A DNA stretch of 64,000 nt from Methylomonas koyamae (GTDB taxonomy: Bacteria > Pseudomonadota > Gammaproteobacteria > Methylococcales > Methylomonadaceae). Of this stretch, positions 9,148 through 18,522 are shown in pieces. The notes under the pieces were generated by a model. That model was given only the letters and a program-made list of their open reading frames with translations. It had not been told where the DNA came from and made no database searches. Made by a program: the position numbers and the translations under genes. The DNA lies in contig NZ_AP019777.1 in assembly GCF_019669905.1 (NCBI RefSeq), positions 1,550,001-1,614,000 on the forward strand, given 5' to 3'. Each line of letters opens with the position of its first letter. The first letter of the stretch is position 1.

Positions 9148-9664
9148 GGTTTGCTCCCCGTTGTTTGTTGAGCGCTTCCCATTGCGCTTTGCTGACCACC
9201 TTGATATTGCTCCACATATGCGCGTGGCCCATGCCGCAGTATTCGTTGCACAGCAGCGGATAATCGCCGGCGTGGTGCAGTTCAGTTTGGACCTGGGCGA
9301 CGTAACCGGGCACGATCATCGTGCTCATGTTAGTCATCGGGATATGCACGCCGTGGATCACGTCCAGGCTGACCCAGCGGAAGGTGAGTTTGGTTTCCGC
9401 CGGCAGGGTCAAGGTTTTCGGATAAAAACCGTAGCGCCCGGCCACCATCCGCACCGTAACGCTGCCGTCCGGGTTGGTGCTGGCGCCGAGTTTATCTTCG
9501 GCAAATTCTTCCGACAGGTGCAGTTTCGCCGAATCGATGGTCTCGACGTTGCTCGGCGCGTGGATGCCGTGAAATAGGGCGGAGCCCAGAATCACCGCGA
9601 CAAAAAAGCCGGCGATGCCCAAGGCGATGCCGGCCCATCTTTTTTCCAGTTGGTCGATATGCAT
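9140..9664 (-). CDS. Cytochrome c oxidase subunit II with CuA site
   Basis: A 174-residue protein with one N-terminal membrane helix (about residues 12-34) and a periplasmic cupredoxin domain. The CuA ligands are visible as the early His in VIHGVHIP and the cluster CNEYCGMGHAHM near the C-terminus. It is short like subunit II of ba3-type oxidases. It receives electrons from cytochrome c and passes them to subunit I. It is co-transcribed with the small subunit 9 bases upstream and overlaps the subunit I start. Confidence 0.92.
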   Translation of the reverse strand: MHIDQLEKRWAGIALGIAGFFVAVILGSALFHGIHAPSNVETIDSAKLHLSEEFAEDKLGASTNPDGSVTVRMVAGRYGFYPKTLTLPAETKLTFRWVSLDVIHGVHIPMTNMSTMIVPGYVAQVQTELHHAGDYPLLCNEYCGMGHAHMWSNIKVVSKAQWEALNKQRGANHG

Positions 9665-9673
9665 GGTGTCCCC

Positions 9674-9826
9674 CTAACCGATATGGCCGCGAGGCAGGAA
9701 TACCCCGTAATACATCAGCAACCAGGCGATCACCATGCCGCCGCCGACGATCAACATCAAGGCCCAGGTGCCGACCGGCGAGCTCTCCAGGATTTTTTTG
9801 CGTTCTTCTTCAGTCAGATTGTTCAT
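9674..9826 (-). CDS. Small oxidase subunit (CoxIIa-like), 50 residues
   Basis: A short gene read from the DNA: ATG at 9826 with a strong AAAGGAAGG ribosome binding site, ending TAG at 9674. The product starts MNNLTEEERKKILESS, then has one membrane helix (about residues 18-43, rich in Leu, Ile and Gly) and ends LPRGHIG. Its position directly before subunit II, its size and its single helix match subunit IIa of B-type oxidases, which completes the missing second helix of subunit II. It is likely the first gene of the operon. Confidence 0.8.
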   Translation of the reverse strand: MNNLTEEERKKILESSPVGTWALMLIVGGGMVIAWLLMYYGVFLPRGHIG

Positions 9827-10300
9827 ATCCTTCCTTTCTTGTATGCGGTTGTGACAGGAATTGAGTTGGCAACCAACGGCATGAACAGCACAGGCTCCGT
9901 CATTCTTGCTGATGACTTAACCAGCCGATTGCTGGGGTTATCATACTCTCAAAGAATCGCCGGCTCAAAATCGGATAACTCAAGTTTTTTATATGGTTGT
10001 GGGGCTTTCTTACAGAGAGTTACGACTTGTGTCGGCCGGGCAGCGGATCGCAGTCTGATCCGGGTGGCGCTGTCGAGCAGCTGGTTGTCGCGCCACTTCC
10101 CCAGACAAACCCGGATTGCGGATATGCGGCCGGCAAGCGCCATGGCCGCCGGGAAGGGCCTGGGCAGTACAGTCCGGCCGTTTTTTCGGTAGGGCGGCGG
10201 ATTGTCAGTCCGGGTCGATTCGGTTATAAGGCGTCGCTAAGGACAATACCATTGTCGATTTCAGGTTAATTGCGAGATTTATCGATTGGGAACAAGCATA
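9827..10300. other. Intergenic region between divergent oxidase operon and sensor gene
   Basis: About 470 bases without a convincing gene. Both flanking transcription units start here, so it should hold two promoters, but I see no clear sigma-70, sigma-54 or operator match. An open frame over 9650-10192 has atypical composition, overlaps the small oxidase subunit on the other strand and is not supported. Confidence 0.5.
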
Positions 10301-13300
10301 GTGGATTCATTACCATCAACTGAGCCGATTCGTCTGGGCTTAATGCCGCCGCTGACCGGCGTGGTGGCGATGTACGGCAGCGAAATCATTCACGCCGCCC
10401 GGATCGCCTGTGCCGAAGTCAACCGCAGCGGAGGTTTGTTGGGCCGGCCGCTGGAGTTGATCGTCGAAGACGACGGCAGTTTGCCGCAGACCGCGGTGCC
10501 TGCCGCGCGGCGCTTGGTCAGCGAGCACCGCTGCGTGGCAATCATAGGCAATTTATTGTCCAGTTCCCGGATTGCCGTCGCCAGCCAAGTCGCCGAACCG
10601 GAAAAGATTCCCTATCTGAATTTCTCGTTTTACGAAGGCAGTATTTTCAGCCGTTATTTCTTTCATTTCGCCGCACTGCCGAACCAGCAGATCGACAAGA
10701 TGATTCCGTACATGGCCGAGCACTACGGGCTGAAAATGTTTTTTGCCGGCAATAATTACGAATGGCCGCGCGGCTCCATCGATGCGGCCAAACGTTGCCT
10801 GCACAAACTCGATGGCGATGTGGTCGGCGAAGAATATCTGCCGATAGGCGCCAGTGGCGACGAGATCAACGCCCTGCTGGAACTGGTCGCCCGCTCCGGA
10901 GCCGATGTATTCGTGCCTTATTTTGCCGGCACCGATCAACTCAAATTGTTGACCGGTTTCGCCGAGATGGGCTTGAAGAAGCACATGGCGGTGGTGATGG
11001 GGCATTTTGACGAAGTATTGGCGAGCCTGTTGCCGGCTCACGTGCGGGAAGGCTTTTATTCCAGCAACACTTATTTCATGTCGCTGGATCGCGAGGAAAA
11101 TCGGGCTTATTTTCAAAAGTTAGCCGCCGAACCCGGTATCGACGGCATTTGGCCGAACGGCAACGGCATATTGACTAACTTCGGCGAAGCGACCTACGTT
11201 TGCGTGAAAGCTTTCGCTAAAGCCGTCGAGCAAGCCGGTTCCACCGCCAACGAAGCCTTGGTGGATGCTTTGGAAACGGTCAGCGTTACTGCGCCCCAGG
11301 GCCGTGTCAGCATGGATGCGGAAACCCATCATGCCTGGGTGAATACCTATTTGGCGCGCTGTAACGCCGACGGCAGCTTCCGTATTGTCGAGCGTTTCGA
11401 GCTGAATCCGCCGCGTATACCGGAGCGCTATAGTCGCCAAGCCGCCGAATTGCATATTTCGCCGCCGTCTCCGCAGGATACCGGCCAGGTCATGCAGGGG
11501 GCCAAGTCGGTATTGGCCCAATCGAATGCCGCGCAGCAGATATTGTCGATTGCCGATATGGCGATTCTGGCGGCCGACGAAAACGGCATCATCACCGAAG
11601 CCAACGTCAACGCCTGCAAAATGTTCGGCTATTCGGGCGCGGAAATTTTGGGTATGTCGGTGCACTTATTGCTGCCGCCGCATTTTCGCCAGCGCCACGC
11701 CGAATTGGTCAAGCGGTTTGTCGAAAGCGACGAGACGCAACGCAATATGGGTGGGCGCGGAGAACTGGCCGGTTACCGCAAGGACGGCTCGTTTTTTCCG
11801 TTGGAAGCTTCGATCGGTAAAGTCCGCTTCGGCGAGCAATGGATGTTGGTCGTGACGCTACGCGACATTTCCAGCCGCAAACAGGCCGAGGAGGAGTTGC
11901 TGTGGCAGGCCACGCACGACAGTCTGACCGGTTTGCCCAATCGGGCGCTGATCCGCGAACGTTTGGCCAGTGCCTTGCAGCGTTCGCGCCGGCATGGCGC
12001 CAACGTCGCGCTGTTATTTGTCGATCTCGACGATTTCAAACTGATCAACGATACCTACGGCCACGAGATGGGCGATGCGCTGCTGAAAACCATCGCCGCG
12101 CGTTTGCGGGAACTGATACGCCCGGGCGATACGCTGGCCCGTCTGGCCGGCGACGAGTTCGTGGTGCTGTGCGAACAAATCGATCAACCGACGGCACTGT
12201 CTTTGATTGCCGAGCGCATCAATGCCGCGTTACGCCAACCGATGGCGTTAAACGGACATTCCTTGTACGTGACGGCCAGTATCGGTATTGCCGCCGGCCA
12301 CGGTTCCACCCATTCCACCGACGACTTGTTGCGCTATGCCGATACCGCGATGTACGAGGTGAAGCAAAAAGGCCGCGACGGTTGGCATTTTTTCAACGAC
12401 AGCCTCGAACAAAAGGTTCGCCAGCGCCTGTCGGTGACTCAAGGTTTGCGGTTGGCGATAGAACGCAACGAATTATCGCCCAGGTTTCAGCCGATAGTTT
12501 GTGCCGATAGCGGCCGGATCGTCGGCGCCGAACTTTTGCTGCGCTGGTTTCCGCAGGAGGGCGAAATTTCGCCGGCGATTTTTATTCCGATAGCCGAGAT
12601 GACCGGTGCGATTGTGGCGCTGGGTTTATGGGTGTTCCGTCAGGCGTGCCGGGCCGAATCCGACTGGCGCCGGCGTTGGTCCGACTCGGCGCCGGCCTAT
12701 ATTTCGGTGAATGTGTCGGCCCGCCAGTTGAGCGAACAAAGTCTGGCCGAGGATTTTGCCGAGATTCTGCGGGAAACCGGCGCCGACCCGCGGCGTATTT
12801 TGTTGGAAATTACCGAAACCTCGTTGATGGCCGATATCGACAACAATTTGCGCGTATTGCAACGATTGGCCGATTTGGGGATGCGGGTGGCGGTAGACGA
12901 TTTCGGTACCGGCTATTCGTCGCTGGCGCAATTGACCCGGCTGCCGGTCAATGTGTTGAAAATCGATAGGGCGTTTGTGGACGGTATCGAAACCCAGTCG
13001 GAAAACCGGGCCGTGAATCGCGCCATTGTCGGTTTGGCGCGGGCCCTGGGCTTGAAGCTGGTTGCCGAAGGGGTCGAAAATATCGAGCAGTTGCTCGAGT
13101 TGCGCGCATTGGGCTGCGACTACATTCAGGGCTACCTATTTCATCGGCCGCTGGAAGAGCCGATTTTTATCGACCGGTTTAGCCACGAGCTCCAGGAGCA
13201 GTCGCTGGTAGGGGCCGAGCCGCCGTTGTTTTTCCTGATTTACGTCAGCAGGGCGGTCCGGCCGTTTAGCGATAGCCAATTGGACGCGCTGCTGGAAAAG

Positions 13301-13639
13301 ACCCGCGCGGCGAATAACGCCAGAAGCATTACCGGTTGCCTGTTGTACATGGATGGTTGTTTTATGCAGATATTGGAAGGTAGGCGCAAAACGGTATTGC
13401 AGTTGGTCGAGAGGATAAAGCTCGATCCGCGCCACCGAGACTTCCACTTGGTGGTGCAGGCGCCGCAGCAGCGCCGGATTTTTCCTAATTGGAACATGGG
13501 TTTTCGCGATTTATCCAGGCTCAACGGCGAACCGGATTTTTCTCCATGGCGCAAACGCAGCATCGGTTTTTTCGAACTGGCCGAGGATGCCCGCACCTGC
13601 TACACCTACATCACCGCGTTTCGGCATGACAGCATTTAG
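10301..13639 (+). CDS. AmiC-like/PAS/GGDEF/EAL/BLUF sensor protein
   Basis: A protein of about 1112 residues. Domains in order: a Peripla_BP (AmiC/urea-binding-like) domain at about 10-370 with no signal peptide; PAS at about 405-530; GGDEF at about 535-700 with AGDEF in place of GGDEF and an RPGD inhibitory site five residues before it; EAL at about 715-965 with ELL in place of EAL but [23 protein letters not shown] and KIDRAFV intact; and BLUF at about 970-1075. BLUF residues are present: Tyr in FLIYVSRA, Asn in NNARSITG, Gln in CFMQILEG and Trp/Met in NWNMGF. Predicted role: cytosolic c-di-GMP turnover controlled by a small ligand and blue light through FAD. GTG 10301 is chosen because GGGA lies upstream; TTG 10286 is possible. 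The gene is monocistronic. Confidence 0.85.
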   Translation: MDSLPSTEPIRLGLMPPLTGVVAMYGSEIIHAARIACAEVNRSGGLLGRPLELIVEDDGSLPQTAVPAARRLVSEHRCVAIIGNLLSSSRIAVASQVAEPEKIPYLNFSFYEGSIFSRYFFHFAALPNQQIDKMIPYMAEHYGLKMFFAGNNYEWPRGSIDAAKRCLHKLDGDVVGEEYLPIGASGDEINALLELVARSGADVFVPYFAGTDQLKLLTGFAEMGLKKHMAVVMGHFDEVLASLLPAHVREGFYSSNTYFMSLDREENRAYFQKLAAEPGIDGIWPNGNGILTNFGEATYVCVKAFAKAVEQAGSTANEALVDALETVSVTAPQGRVSMDAETHHAWVNTYLARCNADGSFRIVERFELNPPRIPERYSRQAAELHISPPSPQDTGQVMQGAKSVLAQSNAAQQILSIADMAILAADENGIITEANVNACKMFGYSGAEILGMSVHLLLPPHFRQRHAELVKRFVESDETQRNMGGRGELAGYRKDGSFFPLEASIGKVRFGEQWMLVVTLRDISSRKQAEEELLWQATHDSLTGLPNRALIRERLASALQRSRRHGANVALLFVDLDDFKLINDTYGHEMGDALLKTIAARLRELIRPGDTLARLAGDEFVVLCEQIDQPTALSLIAERINAALRQPMALNGHSLYVTASIGIAAGHGSTHSTDDLLRYADTAMYEVKQKGRDGWHFFNDSLEQKVRQRLSVTQGLRLAIERNELSPRFQPIVCADSGRIVGAELLLRWFPQEGEISPAIFIPIAEMTGAIVALGLWVFRQACRAESDWRRRWSDSAPAYISVNVSARQLSEQSLAEDFAEILRETGADPRRILLEITETSLMADIDNNLRVLQRLADLGMRVAVDDFGTGYSSLAQLTRLPVNVLKIDRAFVDGIETQSENRAVNRAIVGLARALGLKLVAEGVENIEQLLELRALGCDYIQGYLFHRPLEEPIFIDRFSHELQEQSLVGAEPPLFFLIYVSRAVRPFSDSQLDALLEKTRAANNARSITGCLLYMDGCFMQILEGRRKTVLQLVERIKLDPRHRDFHLVVQAPQQRRIFPNWNMGFRDLSRLNGEPDFSPWRKRSIGFFELAEDARTCYTYITAFRHDSI

Positions 13640-13820
13640 CCGACGGATTCTGATTTGATTTCGGACGGCTATGGCCCGCCGGTTTACCGCTGGCCGGGAT
13701 ATAGCGGGATCGGCCGAGTTTTTAGCGGTTCCGGCGTGCGCCACGCCCTGCTCGGGCCGACAATGGCTAAGTTCTGCGGTTATAATGCCCGGTTTTTCCA
13801 AATCATCGGATAGTCAAGCC

Positions 13821-15077
13821 GTGGATATAAAAACCTATATGCAGCAACTCGGCCGCCAAGCCAGACAGGCCGGCCGAGAAATCAGCAAAGCCGATAGCGG
13901 CCGGAAAAATGATGCCTTGCTCAAAATCGCCGCAGCGATTACCGAAGCCGGTGCCGAATTGGCCGGCGAAAACCGCAAGGATCTGGAGGCCGGCCGAGCC
14001 AACGGCATGGATGCGGCTTCGTTGGACCGGCTGGAGTTGACGCCGGCCCGCATCGGCGCCATGGTCGAGGGCTTGAAGCAAGTCGCGGCCTTGCCTGACC
14101 CGGTCGGCGAAATCAGCAACCTCGGCTACCGGCCCAGCGGCATCCAGGTCGGGCAGATGCGGGTGCCGCTGGGCGTGATCGGCATCATCTACGAATCGCG
14201 GCCGAATGTTACCGTCGATGCGGCGGCCTTGTGCCTGAAATCCGGCAATGCCTGCATCTTACGCGGCGGTTCCGAATCCATACATTCCAATCGGGCAATC
14301 GCGGCCTGCATCGCCAAAGGCTTGGCCGCGGCCGGCCTGCCGGAACAGGCGGTACAAGTGGTCGAAACCACCGACCGGGCCGCGGTCGGCGAACTGGTCC
14401 GGCTGCAGCAGTATGTCGACGTAATCGTGCCGCGCGGCGGCAAGAGCCTGATCGAGCGGATCAGCGCCGAAGCGACGATTCCGGTGATCAAGCATCTGGA
14501 CGGCATTTGCCATGTCTATATCGACGGCAAGGCCGATATCGATAAAGCCGTGGCGATTGCGCTGAACGCCAAAACGCACCGCTACGGCGTCTGCAACGCG
14601 ATGGAAACCTTGTTGGTCGCCGAAAGCATCGCGCCGACGGTGTTGCCGGTTTTGGCCGAAAAATTCGCGGAGAAGGGCGTCGAATTGCGCGGTTGCCTGA
14701 AAACCTGTTCGTTGGTGAAACAGGCCGTCCGCGCCAGCGAAGAAGATTGGCATACCGAGTATCTGGCGCCGATTTTGTCGATCAAGATCGTGGCCGATAT
14801 CGACGAAGCGATCGACCATATCAACACCTACAGCTCGGCCCACACCGAAGCCATCGTCACCGAGGATTACACGTTGGCGCGGCGGTTCCTGCGCGAAGTC
14901 GATTCCAGCTCGGTGATGGTCAACGCCTCCACCCGGTTTGCCGACGGTTTCGAATACGGTCTGGGCGCCGAAATCGGCATCAGTACCGATAAGCTGCATG
15001 CCCGCGGGCCGGTTGGCTTGCACGGTCTGACTTCGTTGAAATACGTCGTGCTCGGCGACGGCCATATCCGCCAATAA
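13821..15077 (+). CDS. proA: Gamma-glutamyl phosphate reductase
   Basis: NADPH-dependent second step of proline synthesis, reducing glutamyl-5-phosphate to glutamate semialdehyde. The product is 418 residues (E. coli 417). Motifs: [31 protein letters not shown] and the catalytic-Cys region [16 protein letters not shown] 13821 gives [15 protein letters not shown], the usual N-terminus; the frame extends further upstream but those residues have no family counterpart. The stop codon abuts the ATG of nadD with no gap. Confidence 0.95.
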   Translation: MDIKTYMQQLGRQARQAGREISKADSGRKNDALLKIAAAITEAGAELAGENRKDLEAGRANGMDAASLDRLELTPARIGAMVEGLKQVAALPDPVGEISNLGYRPSGIQVGQMRVPLGVIGIIYESRPNVTVDAAALCLKSGNACILRGGSESIHSNRAIAACIAKGLAAAGLPEQAVQVVETTDRAAVGELVRLQQYVDVIVPRGGKSLIERISAEATIPVIKHLDGICHVYIDGKADIDKAVAIALNAKTHRYGVCNAMETLLVAESIAPTVLPVLAEKFAEKGVELRGCLKTCSLVKQAVRASEEDWHTEYLAPILSIKIVADIDEAIDHINTYSSAHTEAIVTEDYTLARRFLREVDSSSVMVNASTRFADGFEYGLGAEIGISTDKLHARGPVGLHGLTSLKYVVLGDGHIRQ

Positions 15078-15713
15078 ATGATCGGCGTCTACGGAGGCAC
15101 CTTCAATCCGGTCCATTACGGCCACTTACGCACGGCACTGGAAGTCAAGGAACTGTTCGGATTGCAGCGGCTGCACCTGATTCCGTGCCGGCTGCCGGCC
15201 CATCGCGGCCAACCCGAGGCCGACGCCGAGATTCGGATGCAAATGCTGGCGGCGGCAGTGGCCGATACGCCGGGATTTTTCGCCGATAGGCGCGAGCTGG
15301 AGCGCGACGGGCCGTCGTATATGGTCGATACCTTGGCGGCCTTACGCAGCGAATTGGCTGACGATACGCCGTTACTGCTGTTCATCGGCGCCGACGCCTT
15401 TGCCGGCTTGGAGCGCTGGCACCGGTGGCAGCGTTTGTTCGAGTTGGCCCATGTCGTCGTGATGACCCGGCCCGGCTTCCTGCACGGGCCGTTACCGGAT
15501 TTTTTGCAACAACGGCTGGCCGACGATTCCCGGCTGTTGAGCGACGCGCCAGCCGGACGGATTTATTTCCAACCGGTAACGGCTTTGGCGATTTCCGCCA
15601 CCGAAATCCGCCGTTTAATCGCGGCCGGCCGCAGTCCGCAGTTTTTATTGCCTGATCGGGTTATTGCTTTGATCCGTCAGCATCAACTTTATCAAGCAAC
15701 TACTGATCAATAG
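15078..15713 (+). CDS. nadD: Nicotinate-nucleotide adenylyltransferase
   Basis: Converts nicotinate mononucleotide and ATP to deamido-NAD. A 211-residue nucleotidyltransferase with the N-terminal GGTFNPVHYGHLR (GxFxPxHxGH signature) and the C-terminal ISATEIRRLI (the ISxTxxR motif). It starts at the base after the proA stop, so it is translationally coupled. The proA-nadD-rsfS order is common in gammaproteobacteria. Confidence 0.95.
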   Translation: MIGVYGGTFNPVHYGHLRTALEVKELFGLQRLHLIPCRLPAHRGQPEADAEIRMQMLAAAVADTPGFFADRRELERDGPSYMVDTLAALRSELADDTPLLLFIGADAFAGLERWHRWQRLFELAHVVVMTRPGFLHGPLPDFLQQRLADDSRLLSDAPAGRIYFQPVTALAISATEIRRLIAAGRSPQFLLPDRVIALIRQHQLYQATTDQ

Positions 15714-15721
15714 GAATTCGA

Positions 15722-16063
15722 ATGCAATCAGAAGCGTTAGTGAAACTGGTCGAAACCGAACTCGACGTTCGCAAGGGCCTGAATATCAAAACCATAGACG
15801 TGCGCGGTAAGACCAGCATCACCGATTTTATGGTGATCGCCACCGGTACCTCGTCGCGCCACGCTAAATCGTTATGCGATTACGTGGTCGAAAAAGTCAA
15901 GGAAAACGGCCTGCAACCGCTGGGCCTGGAAGGCGACCAGAGTTCCGATTGGATCTTGCTGGATTTGGGCGACGTGATTGTGCACGTGATGACCGGGCAA
16001 GCCCGCGAGCTGTACCAATTGGAAAAATTGTGGTCGGTCAGCGGCGACGCCGCCCGCGCCTGA
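15722..16063 (+). CDS. rsfS: Ribosome silencing factor
   Basis: A 113-residue member of the RsfS/DUF143/Iojap family, which binds ribosomal protein L14 and blocks subunit joining in starvation. Family phrases are visible: DVRGKTSITDFMVIATGTSSRH, and later DQSSDWILLDLGDVIVHVM. It starts 8 bases after nadD. No rlmH follows, unlike in many relatives. Confidence 0.93.
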   Translation: MQSEALVKLVETELDVRKGLNIKTIDVRGKTSITDFMVIATGTSSRHAKSLCDYVVEKVKENGLQPLGLEGDQSSDWILLDLGDVIVHVMTGQARELYQLEKLWSVSGDAARA

Positions 16064-16123
16064 GGATTCGGCGCGGAAACGCGATTTTGCCGGCTTTGCC
16101 GCGCTAATTTTTCGGTGCGCCCC

Positions 16124-16150
16124 CTCAAGAAAAGTCCGGCCCAGTCGATG
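16124..16150 (+). promoter_or_regulatory. Possible sigma-28 (FliA) promoter
   Basis: TCAAG at 16124-16128 and GTCGATGA at 16143-16150, separated by 14 bases, resemble the flagellar TCAAG...GCCGATAA pattern with one or two mismatches. It lies 25 bases upstream of an AAAGGAGGGG ribosome binding site for the FlgP-like gene, which fits late flagellar control. This is a visual match only. Confidence 0.4.
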
Positions 16151-16175
16151 ACTTAGGCATGCTAAAGGAGGGGTT

Positions 16176-16859
16176 ATGAAAACGTTGCGACTAATCGGTT
16201 TGGCGGCCTGTTTGGCCTTGGCGGCCTGTGCTGGCCCCGGCGCTAAAAATGCCGAGACGGCGGCGCAGACTAAAACCTTACGTGCCAGCGGCTTCAGCAA
16301 TTTCGATAACAGCGGCCGGCTTTCGGTCAACCAACGCTGGTTGCAAGCGCAACAGGCGGCCAAGCTGGAGGCGTTCCGCAGCTTGGCAGACCAGTTGTAC
16401 CGGGAGCCGCTGGACGGCGGCGACACGGTCGGCGCCAAAGTGATGCGCGACGAAACGTACCGCGTTTATCTCGATACCTATTTGCGCGGCGCCGCCGCAT
16501 CCGACTACCGCACGGTAAAAGACACGCTGAAAGCGACATTGGAGCTGCAATTAAGCCCGCGTTTTTACCGTTGCATGAACGGCGGTACCGGCAACGTCGA
16601 CCAATGTTTGCAACAAGACAATAAAGTTCCGTTCACCCGGCTGGGCTATAAGGAGGCGACGGTAACGTCGGCCAATCTGGCTTGCGGCTCGCGCGATTGC
16701 AACGACCTGTATTACGTCAGCGGTTTCTCCAAACGACCGAACATTCTGGACGACGTTTTGCTGGATGCCGGACTTTACGACGCGCAAGGGATAGTCAATA
16801 CTGGTGCACGTGGCTTTCTCCAATATTTCCTGTTCAATGGCTTCTTTAATTCGCTTTAA
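16176..16859 (+). CDS. flgP: FlgP-like flagellar lipoprotein
   Basis: A 227-residue predicted lipoprotein: signal peptide with lipobox LALAAC at residues 13-18, then an LPP20/FlgP-like region (repeated LQAQQAAKLEAFRSLADQLY pattern) containing several Cys pairs. In Vibrio, FlgP forms the outer-membrane-associated rings of the polar flagellar motor. Very strong ribosome binding site. The 3' end overlaps the following FlgT-like gene by 23 bases. The family call rests on the lipoprotein plus FlgT context as well as sequence pattern; another LPP20-family envelope lipoprotein is possible. Confidence 0.65.
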   Translation: MKTLRLIGLAACLALAACAGPGAKNAETAAQTKTLRASGFSNFDNSGRLSVNQRWLQAQQAAKLEAFRSLADQLYREPLDGGDTVGAKVMRDETYRVYLDTYLRGAAASDYRTVKDTLKATLELQLSPRFYRCMNGGTGNVDQCLQQDNKVPFTRLGYKEATVTSANLACGSRDCNDLYYVSGFSKRPNILDDVLLDAGLYDAQGIVNTGARGFLQYFLFNGFFNSL

Positions 16860-18030
16860 CAGTCTGATCCTGCCGTTACTGGCGCTGGTGTTGGCCGCTT
16901 GCGACGGCGGCGTGTTGCATAGGAGCGATGCCAACGACTCTGAGGCAAACGTTTCCGGACGGCAAACCAGCGTACAAGGCGCGGCTGCCATCGGCGCCGG
17001 CGGCGTCGAGGACGCGCGGCGCGCAGCGATAGACGATGCGGTGCAGCGGGCGTCGTCGCAGTTGAAACGCAGCAATCCGGCCGGAGCCATGATCAGCGAC
17101 ATCAAGGTGGTCGACGAATGGCAGGACGGCGAGGTCTATCGGGTGCAGGCCTTGGCGGTATTGTCCGAGCGCCAACATTGCGCGTCGCCGTACCGCAAAA
17201 AAATCGTCGCTACCGGTTTTCCGATCATGAACGCCGAGCAGGTCAGTAGCAGCGAAAGCCAGGACTTGTTCAGCGGCATCCCGCGCGAGATCAATAACCG
17301 GTTGATGGAAACCGGCGATTTTATCGGCCGTAATCTGACCAACGCCGTGTTGTATTCCCGACCGGATATTGCGCCCGAAATTTTGCCGACCACCGGCTCC
17401 GCCGAGTCGGTGATCGTCAACGTCGCCCGCCAATATAACGCCCAGTTTGTGCTGTCCGGCGTAATCCGCGGGTTTCGTACCGAATCGACCGAGTTCGTCA
17501 GGGGCACAGGTGTATTGGCCGAAATCAAATCGATGGCGCGCGACTTCATTGGCCGGCGCAGCATCGATTTCGACGTATTCGTCCACGACGGATTCAGCGG
17601 TGTGCTGCTGTTCCAGCAACGCTACAGTGCGTCGATCCTGGGCGATGTCTCGCTGCCCAACGGCTACAACGTCGGCAGCGAGCGTTTCAACGACACGCCG
17701 TCGGGGCATAAAATCAGCGAATTGATCCAGCAGGCCAGCGAGGATTTGCATCGCTTGTTCGGTTGTTATCCGTTTACCACCCGGGTATTGGAGTCGGCAA
17801 ACAATCGCATCGTGATTGCGGCCGGCGCTCAGGACAAAATCAGGATGGGCGACAAGCTGATGGTCTACTCGGCAGCCGGCATTGCGCCCAGCGGGCGGGG
17901 CTTGAGCGACCAGGTCGGAATTTTGACGATCAATGAAGTCAGCGCCAACACTGCGGCCGGTAGTCTGGATTCCGGCGCGCAGGGCGTAGTTCGGCCCGGA
18001 GACTGGGTGAAAAGTTTCGGGTCGCCGTAA
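16837..18030 (+). CDS. flgT: FlgT-like flagellar assembly lipoprotein
   Basis: A 397-residue secreted protein with lipobox LVLAAC (about residue 21) when started at ATG 16837; the GTG at 16804 would place extra residues before the signal and is rejected. An N-terminal domain (VEDARRAAIDDAVQRASSQL), a middle TolB-like domain (QYNAQFVLSGVIRGF and later FDVFVHDGFSGVLLFQQRYS) and a C-terminal SH3-like domain (KIRMGDKLMVYS to GVVRPGDWV) match the three-domain FlgT H-ring protein. FlgT of Vibrio has a cleaved signal rather than a clear lipobox, so this one may be outer-membrane tethered. It ends 3 bases before the convergent peroxidase gene. Confidence 0.7.
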   Translation: MASLIRFNSLILPLLALVLAACDGGVLHRSDANDSEANVSGRQTSVQGAAAIGAGGVEDARRAAIDDAVQRASSQLKRSNPAGAMISDIKVVDEWQDGEVYRVQALAVLSERQHCASPYRKKIVATGFPIMNAEQVSSSESQDLFSGIPREINNRLMETGDFIGRNLTNAVLYSRPDIAPEILPTTGSAESVIVNVARQYNAQFVLSGVIRGFRTESTEFVRGTGVLAEIKSMARDFIGRRSIDFDVFVHDGFSGVLLFQQRYSASILGDVSLPNGYNVGSERFNDTPSGHKISELIQQASEDLHRLFGCYPFTTRVLESANNRIVIAAGAQDKIRMGDKLMVYSAAGIAPSGRGLSDQVGILTINEVSANTAAGSLDSGAQGVVRPGDWVKSFGSP

Positions 18031-18033
18031 GGG

Positions 18034-18522
18034 TTAGGCTGCGGCCAGCAAGCGCTCGATATCCTGGCTCAACGCCGACGGCGCGACGAAGGGTGCGTAA
18101 CGTTTGTACACAGTGCCGTCCCGGCCGATCAAAAATTTGCAGAAATTCCATTTTATCGATTGGCTTCCCAGCAAGCCCGGCGCGGCCGCTTTCAGATAAC
18201 GAAACAGCGGGTCGGCATCGGCGCCGTTCACCTCCACTTTGGCAAACATCGGAAAACTGACGCCGTAGTTGGTTTCGCAAAATCCGGCAATCTCCTGGTT
18301 GGAACCCGGCTCCTGTTGGCCGAATTGGTTGCACGGAAACCCCAGTATCTCGAGTCCGCGGCTTTTGTAGGTTTGGTACAACGCTTCCAGGCCGCGGTAT
18401 TGCGGTGTGAAACCGCAGCGGCTGGCCGTGTTGACCACCATGATGACTTTGCCGCGAAATTGGGCTAGCGAAATGGGTTCGCCGTGTATGTTCACGGCGG
18501 AAAATTGGTAAATATCGCTCAT
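18034..18522 (-). CDS. Glutathione peroxidase family, probably thioredoxin-dependent
   Basis: A 162-residue peroxidase. The peroxidatic Cys is in NTASRCGFTPQ; the Gln and Trp-Asn of the active site are in GFPCNQFGQQEPG and KWNFCKFLI. A further Cys in FCETNYGVSFPMF is at the position of the resolving Cys of thioredoxin-dependent enzymes, so this is a non-seleno peroxidase likely reduced by thioredoxin. No signal peptide, so cytoplasmic. Monocistronic, convergent with flgT. Confidence 0.93.
   Translation of the reverse strand: MSDIYQFSAVNIHGEPISLAQFRGKVIMVVNTASRCGFTPQYRGLEALYQTYKSRGLEILGFPCNQFGQQEPGSNQEIAGFCETNYGVSFPMFAKVEVNGADADPLFRYLKAAAPGLLGSQSIKWNFCKFLIGRDGTVYKRYAPFVAPSALSQDIERLLAAA

Noticed and set aside
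16804..16836. GTG 16804 as the FlgT-like start
   Set aside because: It would put 11 residues before the signal peptide and enlarge the overlap; ATG 16837 gives a normal lipoprotein signal.
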